A program made the position numbers and the translations under genes. Positions 52,692-62,046 of a stretch of 64,000 nucleotides of DNA are shown in pieces. Within the stretch, counting starts at the first letter, position 1; every line of letters begins with the position of its first letter. The DNA is from Sphingobium sp. CAP-1 (GTDB lineage Bacteria > Pseudomonadota > Alphaproteobacteria > Sphingomonadales > Sphingomonadaceae): positions 1,147,131 to 1,211,130 of the forward strand of contig NZ_CP046253.1 in the NCBI RefSeq assembly GCF_009720145.1, read 5' to 3'. The notes beneath the pieces are model-generated. The model saw only the letters and a program-made list of their open reading frames with translations. It had not been told where the DNA came from and did no database searches.

Positions 52692-53680
52692 TCCTGCGCA
52701 TCCTTGCCGCAGCGGGCGCGCTGCTGCTGACCGCGGCGTCGCCTGACAGCCTGCTGGCGCCAGTCAATCCAGAACTGCGTCCGATGGCGCAGGTCATCCT
52801 GGATGCGCAGCGCAGTGGCACCCCGTTCGTTCCGCCCAGGCCCGGTCCCTTGCCGGACGGTGTGCAGGAACGTCAGATCGCCGGCCGCAATGGCCAGCCG
52901 CCCGTCACTCTCTATGTGATCAATGCGGGCACCGATAGGGCAGCGCCTTTGCGCGGTGCGATCCTGTTCATCCATGGCGGGGGCTTTATTGGAGGCGATG
53001 CGCGGGAGAATCTTGCCGCGCTGAAATCGCTGGCCGCCCGGCTCGACTGCGTGATCGTCAGTGCGCAATATCGTCTTGCCACGGCCGCGCCCTTCCCGGC
53101 GCCGATGGAGGATAATTATACCGCGCTCAAATGGCTGCATGACGAAGCCGCCACACTGGGGGTGGATCGTCGCCATATTGCCTTGTTGGGGGAAAGCGCC
53201 GGGGGTGGGCTTGCTGCCATGGTCAGCCTGGCCGCGCGTGATCGCAGGGAGGTGCCGGTCGCCTTCCAGGCGCTGGTCTATCCCATGCTCGATGACCGGA
53301 CGGGGACGAGCCGCACGGTGCCGCCCCATATCGGCCAGATCATCTGGACGGCCAACCAGAATCGCAAGGGCTGGAGCGCCATGCTCGGCCGCAAACCGGG
53401 GGGCGCTCATGCTCCGGCCGGGACGGTCCCGGCCCGTGTCGCTGACCTTGGTGGATTGCCGCCGACCTTTATCGGGGTCGGCTCTATCGATCTCTTCGCC
53501 GACGAGGATATCGACTTTGCCCGCCGCCTCGTGAACGCCGGCGTGCCGACCGAATTGCTGGTCGTTCCGGGCGCTTATCACGGCTTCCAGTTCATTGCCC
53601 CCAGGGCGCAGGTTTCACGGCAATTTTCTACCGCGCTGGAAGCTGCTCTTGCCCGCGCCCTTGCCTCGGAGAAGAAATGA
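52688..53680 (+). CDS. Alpha/beta-hydrolase, HSL-type esterase, exported
   Basis: Esterase of 330 aa starting at ATG 52688, overlapping the rhamnosidase stop by ATGA. A short hydrophobic signal leads (LRILAAAGALLLTAA). The full HSL set is present: HGGGF at 96-100, nucleophile Ser170 in GESAGG, Asp in GSIDLFADE and His in AYHGF. It is an active carboxylesterase, probably a deacetylase of acyl sugars or aglycone. Unlike the esterase at 48731 all its catalytic motifs are standard. Confidence 0.88.
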   Translation: MILRILAAAGALLLTAASPDSLLAPVNPELRPMAQVILDAQRSGTPFVPPRPGPLPDGVQERQIAGRNGQPPVTLYVINAGTDRAAPLRGAILFIHGGGFIGGDARENLAALKSLAARLDCVIVSAQYRLATAAPFPAPMEDNYTALKWLHDEAATLGVDRRHIALLGESAGGGLAAMVSLAARDRREVPVAFQALVYPMLDDRTGTSRTVPPHIGQIIWTANQNRKGWSAMLGRKPGGAHAPAGTVPARVADLGGLPPTFIGVGSIDLFADEDIDFARRLVNAGVPTELLVVPGAYHGFQFIAPRAQVSRQFSTALEAALARALASEKK

Positions 53681-56139
53681 TGAAGCCGATGCTATGGCTC
53701 GCCGCCGCACTGCTCTCCGGTTTCGCGCCTGCGGCTTTGGCGCAGGGGGAAGGGGTTCGGATTGAAGGGGCGCAGGGCTGGATCAGTCATGCGGAGGCCG
53801 GTCCGCAGGCGCGGCCGATCGTCCTGCATTTCCGCCGCGTGGCCGACCTGAAGGCCAGACCGAAACGCTATAATGTCCGTGTTACCGCCGACAATCGTTT
53901 CATTCTCTATGTCAACGGCCATCGCATTGCATCCGGCCCGTCGACCGGGGACATTGCCCATTGGCGCGAAGAGGTGATCGACCTTGCGCCGTGGCTGAAA
54001 TCGGGTTCGAATGTTATCGCAGCGACGGTGTGGAACGGGGTGCAGCCGCTAAAGCTGCCGTCCAATCCCACGGTGGAACAGATTGGCGCGGCGCAGGGCG
54101 CATCGCTGTTCACCAACACGGCTCCCCTGTTTCAGCAGAGCGTCGCCACCGGCTTTCGCCTGATGGGTGAAGGGGACGCTGCCGCCATCGGCACCGACAA
54201 GCCCGGATGGCGGGCGAAGCGTGATGCGGGTCATGGCTTTGCCAATGGATGGCGGCAGGAGAAATTCTGGTATTATGTTGCGGGCAATCCCGAAACCATA
54301 GACGCGGCCAAGGCCGATTTCGACGCGGCGGCAGACCGTGAAACCGGCGATGGCTGGCAGGATGCCGTTCCCGCGCCGGATGCTGCTGCACGCATATTGA
54401 TCCCCGATCGCCTGCCGCAGCAGGATTACAGAGCGACGGCCGCCGGTAAGGTCGTCCGCACCGATCTGCCCGCCGCCATGGCCTTCCCCACTCGCGCCGT
54501 CACCATTCCCGCCAGCAGCAAGGTGAAACTGCTGATTCAGCGGGACGCCATGGTGTCGGCCTATCCCGAACTCAGCGTTTCGGGTGGGCAGGGCGCGACG
54601 ATCAGGATGACCTGGGCCGAGGCGCTATACGATGCGCAAAACCGCAAGGGCGACCGGAACCTGATCGAGGATCGAAAGCCCATCGGCATCTGGGACACGT
54701 TCATCGCCGATGGCAAGCCACGTCGTTTCGCGCCGCTCTGGTGGCGGACCTGGCGCTATGCGGAGATCGCGGTGGAAACGAAGGACCAGCCCCTGACGCT
54801 GGAGGGGTTGCGCGCTTTCGAAACCGGCTATCCTTTTCAGCAGCTTGGGCGTTTCGCCAGCGACGATCCGCAGCTTCAGCAGATTTTCGATACTGGCTGG
54901 CGCACAGCCCGCATCGACGCGCATGAAACCTATATGGACACGGCCTATTGGGAACAGTTGCAATATGCAGGTGACACCCGCCTGCAAATGCTGATTTCCT
55001 ATGCGGTGTCGGGTGATCCGCGCCTGGCCGAACAGGCGATTGACGCCTATGCGGCCTCCAATGTCGATGGCGGCCTGATCGAAAGCGCCTGGCCGACACG
55101 GGGCCATAATGTCATCGCGCCTTTCGCGCTGCTGTGGGTCGGGATGCTTGACGACTGGCGGATGCACCAGCGCGATCCGGCGCCCATCGTTCGCAATATC
55201 GGGCGGATGCGCGAGATACTCGACTGGTTCGAGAAATATCGCGGGTCGAGCGGCTTGCTGACGAAGAATCCGCAATGGAATTTCGTTGATTGGGTCGGTC
55301 AATCCGCGACTGATCGGACGGACTTCCCATCCTATGGCAAGGAAGCGCAGGAAAGCTGCCTGATGAGCGCCCATTGGCTGGGCGCGTTGCAGCAGGGCGC
55401 GGTGATCGAGGCAGCATTTGGCGATAAGGCGACGGGGCAGCGCTACGCTGCCCGCGCGGAAACGGTGAAGGCGGCGATCCGTTCTCGTTGCTGGGTGCCT
55501 GGGCGCGGACTGTTCGCGGACAATCCCGATGGCGACCGCTTCAGCCAGCATATGAATGCGCTCGCCATTCTCTATGATGTCGCGTCGAAGGAAGAAGCAC
55601 GCGCCATTGTCGATCGCATCATGGGCTCCGGTCAGAGCATCGCTGCGCCGCAAGGCGTGACCGCGGTCAGCTACTATTTCGCCTGGTATCTGGCGCAGGC
55701 GCTGGTGCATAGCGGAATGGGGGACCGCTATGTCGCCCTGCTGGATACCTGGCGCGATCTCCTGAAGCTCAATTACACGACCTGGCCTGAAGAAAGGGAC
55801 GGGGCTGGGCAAGCCGGCAAGAACGCATCGACCCGTTCCGACAGCCATGCCTGGAGCGCCCATCCGACAGCCGACCTGCTGGGGATCGTGGCGGGAATCG
55901 GGCCGGATGCACCGGGCTATGCCCGGCTGAAGGTCGAACCGGCTTTGGGCGGATTACATAATGTCAGCGCGACGGCGGCCACGCCTTATGGTCCGGTCAG
56001 CGTGCGCTACCGCGTGAATGGCAAGAGGCTGAGCGCCGACATCACCCGACCAAAGGACTTGCCGGGCGATTTTCTCTGGAACGGCCAGCGCTATCCGCTG
56101 AACCATGTCACTACCCGGCTGATATTGCCGTTGCCTTAA
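53677..56139 (+). CDS. GH78-type alpha-L-rhamnosidase, exported
   Basis: Enzyme of 820 aa starting inside the previous stop (ATGATGAA, two possible ATGs). Signal peptide ends near ALAQ. An N-terminal jelly-roll follows (NVRVTADNRFILYVNGHRI), then the (alpha/alpha)6 barrel. The region YWEQLQYAGDTRLQM corresponds to the catalytic segment of the GH78/bac_rhamnosid6H group in its EQLQY form, and SDSHAWSAHPTADLL matches the conserved C-terminal stretch, followed by a beta-sandwich (YARLKVEPALGGL). Inverting cleavage of terminal alpha-L-rhamnose is likely. It is the last gene of the operon, and no strong terminator was found after it. Confidence 0.86.
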   Translation: MMKPMLWLAAALLSGFAPAALAQGEGVRIEGAQGWISHAEAGPQARPIVLHFRRVADLKARPKRYNVRVTADNRFILYVNGHRIASGPSTGDIAHWREEVIDLAPWLKSGSNVIAATVWNGVQPLKLPSNPTVEQIGAAQGASLFTNTAPLFQQSVATGFRLMGEGDAAAIGTDKPGWRAKRDAGHGFANGWRQEKFWYYVAGNPETIDAAKADFDAAADRETGDGWQDAVPAPDAAARILIPDRLPQQDYRATAAGKVVRTDLPAAMAFPTRAVTIPASSKVKLLIQRDAMVSAYPELSVSGGQGATIRMTWAEALYDAQNRKGDRNLIEDRKPIGIWDTFIADGKPRRFAPLWWRTWRYAEIAVETKDQPLTLEGLRAFETGYPFQQLGRFASDDPQLQQIFDTGWRTARIDAHETYMDTAYWEQLQYAGDTRLQMLISYAVSGDPRLAEQAIDAYAASNVDGGLIESAWPTRGHNVIAPFALLWVGMLDDWRMHQRDPAPIVRNIGRMREILDWFEKYRGSSGLLTKNPQWNFVDWVGQSATDRTDFPSYGKEAQESCLMSAHWLGALQQGAVIEAAFGDKATGQRYAARAETVKAAIRSRCWVPGRGLFADNPDGDRFSQHMNALAILYDVASKEEARAIVDRIMGSGQSIAAPQGVTAVSYYFAWYLAQALVHSGMGDRYVALLDTWRDLLKLNYTTWPEERDGAGQAGKNASTRSDSHAWSAHPTADLLGIVAGIGPDAPGYARLKVEPALGGLHNVSATAATPYGPVSVRYRVNGKRLSADITRPKDLPGDFLWNGQRYPLNHVTTRLILPLP

Positions 56140-56364
56140 TGGTAAGAAGATGCCGTTCACATTCTGGCTGGATTGCGGCGTACTGACCGATCCCTGATCG
56201 GCTGATTCAGGACCGGTTTCCGCCGTCGGACATCACCATAATCTGTTGCTGACATCACGTCAGAACCCGCTCTCGGCCAGTTCGTCGCGCCGGTCGAGAT
56301 ATGGGTGACGGTCAAGGGGTGAACGGGCATTGGATGCAGGTCCACCCCGGCCGGGGATGCACGT
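56140..56364. other. Convergent gap between GH78 and small secreted protein gene
   Basis: A 225-bp region without a credible gene. It contains a weak CCGAT/ATCGG stem (56187-56201) and the perfect 12-bp palindrome CCCCGGCCGGGG (56344-56355) just before the end of the minus-strand gene. Neither is followed by a T-run on the plus strand. Confidence 0.35.
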
Positions 56365-56625
56365 TCAGCGCTGCGCCAATTGCACCGCCGGTTTGTGGCG
56401 GATCGTCAGGCCAGCCTGTGCCCATGCGTCCTTCGAGCGGCATTCGGTAACCGGAATATGCGATCCGGTCACGACTTCCTTGAAGCAATAGCGCTCGGTC
56501 TTTGCGTCATAGGTGACTTTGGCAGCGCCGAAATTGCCCTGGGACTTGGCGAAGGCGGGGCTGCTCGCAGCGGAAATCGCGACGGTGGCGGCGGCAATGG
56601 CGGCGGCGAAAGCGATGCTATTCAT
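56365..56625 (-). CDS. Small secreted protein of unknown function
   Basis: Protein of 86 aa from ATG 56625, with GGGAAGGAAAAA upstream and a signal peptide ending near AFAKS. The mature part is about 55 residues with two Cys (YCFKEVV and VTECRSKDAW), which could form one disulfide. The segment SHIPVTECRSKDAWAQAG, with its Cys before a polar turn and a Trp, is typical of small exported proteins in sphingomonads. Function unknown. Confidence 0.7.
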   Translation of the reverse strand: MNSIAFAAAIAAATVAISAASSPAFAKSQGNFGAAKVTYDAKTERYCFKEVVTGSHIPVTECRSKDAWAQAGLTIRHKPAVQLAQR

Positions 56626-57062
56626 GGTTTTTCCTTCCCTGAGATATTGGATCGGCCCCATGTCGGAACCTTGCTCCATGCTTTGCAGGGGGCGTGCCAA
56701 TTGACGGAAAGCGCGGAAATATCGCGATTCAACTGCATCCTCGCCATATTCATAGTGAAAAAATTACTATTTCTTGGCTAAAAATAACAATAATAAGGAA
56801 ATTTATCGAGACATCTTCGATGCGCCGGTAGAGCAGGTGAATATTGGCCGGTTGATCGGAGCAGTTATGCAGGCAAGCGTGCCGGATCGTCGGCCGGGCA
56901 TGATTTGACGATCACCCTGCCCAACGTGCCAGTTTGGATGGACGCCGGGTTAACGATTGATCGAGACATTCGCCCTAATCTCGCCACGGGGAATCATGCG
57001 CGGGCGTGGGGGTGGCAGTGGGATTTGGCTGGCGCAATCGTGAGATCAAGGTGGACGAGGCT
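56626..57062. promoter_or_regulatory. Divergent promoter region upstream of chaperone operon
   Basis: A 437-bp region without a convincing gene. The stretch 56750-56815 is strongly AT-rich (GTGAAAAAATTACTATTTC, AAAAATAACAATAATAAGG) and is the likely promoter area for one or both flanking genes. TTGACG occurs at 56905 but no good -10 partner was identified. Confidence 0.4.
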
Positions 57063-59003
57063 ATGGATTCGGCGTCTGATGGCGTCGGCGCCGACCGACT
57101 GCGCGCGCTGCGGCGACGCGCGGCGCAGGCGGAAGAGACGCCAGCGCCGGCCGTGGCACCGCAGCATTCGGCGCGACCCGCGCTCGCCGACAATGGTTTT
57201 GCCTTGCTGGAATTGCCGATCGCCGCCGGCAGTGCGGCGATCAACGAGGCCTATGATCGTCTCTCCTTCGAGCCGGATCGCGATGAAGCGAAACTGGCGG
57301 CGGCGCGCGCCGCGCTCATGGCGCCCCGCGATCGGCTGGCTGCGGAAATCGGCTGGGCGCCCGGTCTGGCCCGTCTGTCGCTCGATGCGCTGATCGTCGC
57401 ACTGCGCGCCAATGATGCCGCCACCCTGCAATCGCTCCATGGCAAGGCGTCGGGCCTCGCCCGGCTGAACATCGCCCACGCCCTGCTCGACATGGATCGC
57501 GCCGACGTTCAGGCGGCGACCGCCATCCTGTCAGATGCGCGCGATGTCGACGCCGATGCCGTTCTGGAATTGCTGGACGAGGCACGCTTTGCCGCGCGCG
57601 AGCGGGAGATTGACCGGCCGCTGTTTGATGACTGCTTTGACGATCATGCCCGGACGCTGGGCGGGCAGGCGGCGCTCGCCTTCGCCGGTTCGGCCATCGG
57701 CCGTGCGGCGCTCGCCCGGTCGCTGCAAGCGATGGGATCACCTGCCGGGCGCTTTGATGCGGGTCTGCGCGACGCGCTGCTGGCTGGCTATGGCCGCGAA
57801 ATTGCTCAGCCGCTCGACCAGTCGCATGGCCGCATCATGGCCAGTATCGAAGCGCTGAAGGCTGAACCGGGGAGCCAGAGCCACGCCACCGGCCTGCTGA
57901 CGGCACTGGATGTCTGGTCGACCCTGCGCCGGCCGATGCAGTTGCATGAGGCCGCGCGCGGACTGGACGATCCTGCTTCGGGCGAGATTTTTGCGGCGGT
58001 CCGCAGCCTCAGCGTCGCTTTGTCCAATCAGCATGAACAATATGAGATCGCGTTGCGGCTTGGGCGGGCGCTGCTGTCCTCCTTCGCGCTGGTGCCGATC
58101 CATCGCGCGGCGCTGGAACGGGAACTACCGACCCTGATCGGCAACGCCGCGCTCAAGCGGGCGCAGCAATTGCATCAGATGGCGCTGGCTCAGCTCAAGC
58201 CCTTCGCGCGGCAGGTCGAGGCCGGCGGGCTGGACGGGGCGGGCGGGCTGGCCGGATCGATCAACGCGCTGATCGCGGACGTGGAATGCCTGACGGATGA
58301 CGGGGCGCTGGGGCTGGTGTTCCTGGCGTTGCGCGATATCGCGATCCAACTCCACAATCAGGGGCGTGAGCGCCGCGCGGCCTATGCCATGATCGTCTGG
58401 CTGACGCGGCATGGCCCGCCGCGTGAGGTTGCGCAGAAGCTGGAGGAGGATCTGCGCCATTTCGGCGTGGAGGCCGATGTGGCCGTGCGCGAAGACACGG
58501 ATGCAGCGCCCGCCCCGGATGCGCCGCGCGCGCCGACGCGTTTTGGCAGAGCTGGTCAGCCGCCGTCCCGTCCACCAGAGGCTCGCACGCCGCCACCCCG
58601 CCTGCCAAACGAACCGCGCTCGCCACCGGTGCGGACGAGGCGCTCCGCCGGCGTTGTGCGGGGGGTGACTGTCATGGTGATCCTGCTGGGCCTGATCTAT
58701 GGCCGCGCGACGCAGAAGGCCGAGCGTCGGCGTGAGCGCGCGGCAGCGATGGAGCAGAGCGAAACGCCCGCCATCACCGCCATGCCGGCGACCCCCTCCT
58801 ATAATACCACGCCGTCCTACAACAGCCCGTCCTACAGCACGGTGCGCAGCCGGGCGGAGGCCGAAGCGTTGCTCAGCCGCTTGCGCGAACGGTCGATGCA
58901 GGACACCGGGCAGCAGCCGGGAACCCCCACCGAGCCGCGCTTCGTGCCGGGCCAGCCGATGTCCGACGCGCGCCCTGACATGCCGCTGGGATCGGAGCCG
59001 TGA
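57063..59003 (+). CDS. J-domain-like, membrane-anchored protein (accessory chaperone operon)
   Basis: Protein of 646 aa from ATG 57063, with AAGGTGGACGAGG upstream; GTG 57006 is possible. A helical segment near residues 46-90 (FALLELPIAAGSAAINEAY, then RLSFEPDRDEAKLAAARAAL) has the spacing of a J domain but reads EPD where HPD is essential in DnaJ. A long all-helical middle follows, possibly TPR-like, then a Pro-rich linker, one transmembrane helix near residues 529-546 (GVVRGVTVMVILLGLIYG) and a Pro/Ser/Tyr-rich tail. It overlaps the GrpE-like gene by GTGA and precedes an Hsp70 gene. The J-like call is inference from motif spacing and context. Confidence 0.6.
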   Translation: MDSASDGVGADRLRALRRRAAQAEETPAPAVAPQHSARPALADNGFALLELPIAAGSAAINEAYDRLSFEPDRDEAKLAAARAALMAPRDRLAAEIGWAPGLARLSLDALIVALRANDAATLQSLHGKASGLARLNIAHALLDMDRADVQAATAILSDARDVDADAVLELLDEARFAAREREIDRPLFDDCFDDHARTLGGQAALAFAGSAIGRAALARSLQAMGSPAGRFDAGLRDALLAGYGREIAQPLDQSHGRIMASIEALKAEPGSQSHATGLLTALDVWSTLRRPMQLHEAARGLDDPASGEIFAAVRSLSVALSNQHEQYEIALRLGRALLSSFALVPIHRAALERELPTLIGNAALKRAQQLHQMALAQLKPFARQVEAGGLDGAGGLAGSINALIADVECLTDDGALGLVFLALRDIAIQLHNQGRERRAAYAMIVWLTRHGPPREVAQKLEEDLRHFGVEADVAVREDTDAAPAPDAPRAPTRFGRAGQPPSRPPEARTPPPRLPNEPRSPPVRTRRSAGVVRGVTVMVILLGLIYGRATQKAERRRERAAAMEQSETPAITAMPATPSYNTTPSYNSPSYSTVRSRAEAEALLSRLRERSMQDTGQQPGTPTEPRFVPGQPMSDARPDMPLGSEP

Positions 59004-59338
59004 GCGTGGAAGCGCTGGCGACGCTCGCCGTCCACTACTGGAAGCTCTGCGCCGCCCTTGAGCGTGAACTGATTCTCGCCGATCCCGCGCGGCGGGAGGC
59101 GGGCGCGGCGCAGCTGCGCTTCGCCCGGCGCAAGCTGGACAATGTGCTGGAGGGGGAGGGGTTGCGGCTCGCCACCTTTGACGGGGAGGCGTGGACCGCC
59201 GAAATCCCGGCCAGCCCGGTCAATGCGGACGATATGGCCGGCGATGCGGCCGCCACCGTCGCCGACACGATCGAACCCACCATAATCGGCGCACAGGGCG
59301 TCATCCACAGCGGCAAGATTCTTCTGAGACAGGATTGA
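59000..59338 (+). CDS. Small GrpE-like nucleotide exchange factor
   Basis: Protein of 112 aa starting at GTG 59000 inside the previous stop. The N-terminal half is helical (LAVHYWKLCAALERELI, LRFARRKLDNVLEGEGL) and the C-terminal half fits a small beta domain ending GAQGVIHSGKILLRQD, reminiscent of the GrpE C-terminus (xGRVLRPAxV). It is much shorter than GrpE (about 190 aa) because the long coiled coil is missing. Lying 3 bp before an Hsp70 gene, a nucleotide-exchange role is likely but not proven. Confidence 0.6.
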   Translation: MSVEALATLAVHYWKLCAALERELILADPARREAGAAQLRFARRKLDNVLEGEGLRLATFDGEAWTAEIPASPVNADDMAGDAAATVADTIEPTIIGAQGVIHSGKILLRQD

Positions 59339-59341
59339 TTC

Positions 59342-61861
59342 ATGTATCTGGGCATTGACCTTGGCACCTCCAATTCCGCGATCGTCGGCAATCGGGGCGG
59401 CCGGCTGGACCTTTACAAGGCGGTGAGCGGCGAGGATGTGCTGGCCTCCGTCGTGATGGCCGATCGCCATGGCAGCCGCTATGTCGGCAAGCGCGCCTAT
59501 GAACAGTTGCGCACCTCGCCCAAGGGGATCGCTGCCCGCTTCAAACGGCTGCTCGGCACCAGCACCATTTTGCCCTTCGGCCCGGAGGAGGACAGCATCA
59601 CCCCCGAAGAGGCGAGCAGCGAAGTGCTGCGCCAGTTGCTGAAGCAAATGCGCGCCACACTGGGTGATGGTGAGGCGATTGACGGCGCGGTCGTCACCGT
59701 GCCCGCCGCCTTCAACCAGATGCAGTCGGAAGCGACGATCCGCGCGGCCCGTGCCGCCGGATTGACGCAGGTGGGTCTGTTGCAGGAGCCGATCGCCGCC
59801 GCGCTGGCCTGTATCGAAAAGCCCGACGCGCGCACCGGCCTGTTCCTGGTCTATGATTTGGGCGGCGGCACGTTCGACGTGGCGCTGGTGCGGGCGATCG
59901 ACGGGCAGGTGTCGATCGAGGCGCATGAAGGCATCAACATGCTGGGCGGCAGCGATTTCGACCGGATGATCGTGGAGAGCTTCGTCCGGCCATGGCTGGA
60001 ACGCGAGTTCGCGCTGCCACAGGGCTGGCAGACCGATCCCGCCTATCGCCGCCTGCTCGCGCTCGCCACCGCCAATGCCGAAGCCGCCAAGATCGAACTG
60101 TCCAGCGCGCCCGAAGCGATCATCTTCGTGTCTGAGCATGATGCTCGCGCGACCGATGGCAACGGGCGAGAGATGTTCGTGGAGATCGTGCTGCGCCGCG
60201 CGGACCTGGACGGGCTGGTCGCCGACAAGGTGGATCAGTCGATCGACCTCTGCCGCAAGGTGATCGCCGACCATGGCTATGGCGCGGGCGACATCAGCAA
60301 GGTGGTGCTGATCGGCGGGCCGTCGCGAATGCCGATCATCCGCGAGCGGGTGCCCGCCGACCTCGGCATCGCCACCGACCTCGACATCGATCCGATGACG
60401 GCGGTGGCGCGGGGCGCGGCCATCTATGCCGAAAGCCGCAACTGGGCGTCGGGCGAGGCGGAGGCCAAGCCTGCGCGCGTGGCGCAGGCGGCCGGCGCGG
60501 ACGTGTCCTATGATTATGAGGCGCGCACCGCGCGTGATCGCGGCCGCATCCGCGTGACGGCGGCGGGCGGCGGCGACGGGCTGCGCGTGTCCGCCGCCAG
60601 CGACGACGGGCGCGATTATGGCGAGCGGCCGGTCAGCGAAAGCCCGGTTTTCGTCGTGGCGCTGGGCGAGGGCGAGACGCGGGTGCGGATGACCGTGACC
60701 GACGCGGTGGGCGCGCGGGTGGAGGAGGCCTGCGCCGACCTCGTCATCACTCGCGTTCAGGCCGCCGCCGCCGGCGCGCCCTGCACCAGCACGATCGCGG
60801 TCAAGGTGGAGGATGGTGACGGCACCCGCGCGGTCAACGTGCTGGAACCGTTGATCCGCAAGGGCGAGACGCTGCCACGCAAGGGCGCGCGCACCTTCCG
60901 TTCGGCGCGCCGGCTCGATCCGGGCAGCGAGGAGCATATCGATGTCGAGCTGTTCGAGCAGGCCGAAGGCGTGCTGGAGCCGGAGGCCAATCTGCTGATC
61001 GGCTCCTTCCGCCTGTCGGGCGCGGACCTCCCCGCCTATGCCGCGCCGCTGAGGCCGGGCGAACAGGTGGTGCTGCACTGGTCGGTGGATGACAGCCAGC
61101 TCATCCGCTGCTCGATCGAACTGCCCGAACAGGGGCTGCACCTGCGCGACCACAGTTTCTACATGGACGATCTGGCGCGGGTCGATTTCGCCACCCATGG
61201 CCGGTCCTACGCCACCGTGGCGCTCGATCGCGCGGCGGTCGCGCTGGAGGCGTTTGACGGGCTGGACGCGGCCGTTCATCTGCAATTCGGTTCCCATATC
61301 CGCCAGCTTGACCAGCGCATCCGCGATCAGTTCCGTCGGCTCGACAGCGCGATCGAGGCCGACACCTTCCGCTCGATCGCGGAGGAAGCACGGCTGTTGC
61401 GGCAGGATATATCGCGGCTGCGTCACCGGCCCGAACTGCGCATCCAGATCGTGCGCAGCGACCTCTATCGGGTCGAGGCCCGCTCGCGTGCTTTGCTCGC
61501 GACCCTGTCGCAGGCGGATCGCGAGCGGATCGACCAGCTTCGCACGGCGGCGGAACAGGCGCTGGAGGAAGGGCGCATCGCCATCGCCGACCGGACGATC
61601 AAGGCGATCGACCAGTTATTGATGGGCGCGCAGCGGCAACGGCCCGAATTTTTCGTCGAGGCGTTCGCCTATCTCCAGTTGCAGCGGAATATCAGCACCG
61701 ATCCGGCCCGGTTCGACATGCTGGTGACACGCGGCCGCGCCGCGCTCGCCAGCGGGGATCTCGGCACGGTGCAGGATGTCTGTCAGGGGCTGGTCGGCAT
61801 CCTCAACTTCCCCAGGGAACAGGAAGCTGATGTCGCGGCGCTGGCGGGCCTGCGCCGCTGA
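59342..61861 (+). CDS. Hsp70/DnaK-family chaperone with extra inter-domain region
   Basis: Protein of 839 aa; DnaK has about 640. ATPase domain residues 1-367: GIDLGTSNS (4-12), VTVPAAFNQMQSEATIRAA, phosphate-2 motif YDLGGGTFDVALV (171-183) and adenosine motif VVLIGGPSRMPIIR (321-334). An extra beta-rich segment of about 95 residues (roughly 385-475, repeated T/V strands) stands where DnaK has only a short linker. A beta substrate-binding-like domain comes next (LIRKGETLPRKGARTF, 504-519), and the C-terminus is a long helical region of about 240 residues. Third gene of a J-like/GrpE-like/Hsp70 operon. Its clients are unknown. Confidence 0.85.
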   Translation: MYLGIDLGTSNSAIVGNRGGRLDLYKAVSGEDVLASVVMADRHGSRYVGKRAYEQLRTSPKGIAARFKRLLGTSTILPFGPEEDSITPEEASSEVLRQLLKQMRATLGDGEAIDGAVVTVPAAFNQMQSEATIRAARAAGLTQVGLLQEPIAAALACIEKPDARTGLFLVYDLGGGTFDVALVRAIDGQVSIEAHEGINMLGGSDFDRMIVESFVRPWLEREFALPQGWQTDPAYRRLLALATANAEAAKIELSSAPEAIIFVSEHDARATDGNGREMFVEIVLRRADLDGLVADKVDQSIDLCRKVIADHGYGAGDISKVVLIGGPSRMPIIRERVPADLGIATDLDIDPMTAVARGAAIYAESRNWASGEAEAKPARVAQAAGADVSYDYEARTARDRGRIRVTAAGGGDGLRVSAASDDGRDYGERPVSESPVFVVALGEGETRVRMTVTDAVGARVEEACADLVITRVQAAAAGAPCTSTIAVKVEDGDGTRAVNVLEPLIRKGETLPRKGARTFRSARRLDPGSEEHIDVELFEQAEGVLEPEANLLIGSFRLSGADLPAYAAPLRPGEQVVLHWSVDDSQLIRCSIELPEQGLHLRDHSFYMDDLARVDFATHGRSYATVALDRAAVALEAFDGLDAAVHLQFGSHIRQLDQRIRDQFRRLDSAIEADTFRSIAEEARLLRQDISRLRHRPELRIQIVRSDLYRVEARSRALLATLSQADRERIDQLRTAAEQALEEGRIAIADRTIKAIDQLLMGAQRQRPEFFVEAFAYLQLQRNISTDPARFDMLVTRGRAALASGDLGTVQDVCQGLVGILNFPREQEADVAALAGLRR

Positions 61862-62046
61862 CCGGCCGAAGCAATGCGTCGCGTCGCCGGGATGCAGGCA
61901 CTGGATGGCGCGAACGCCCGACAAGCGTTAGATGGGCTGACGCGCCAGCCACAGGGTGCTGCGTTGATGGCGTCCTAGCCGGCAGAGATTGTTCCCCCAA
62001 TTTCTCCTGATCGCGCGGACAGGATCATGATCGAGACAGGCTGCAC

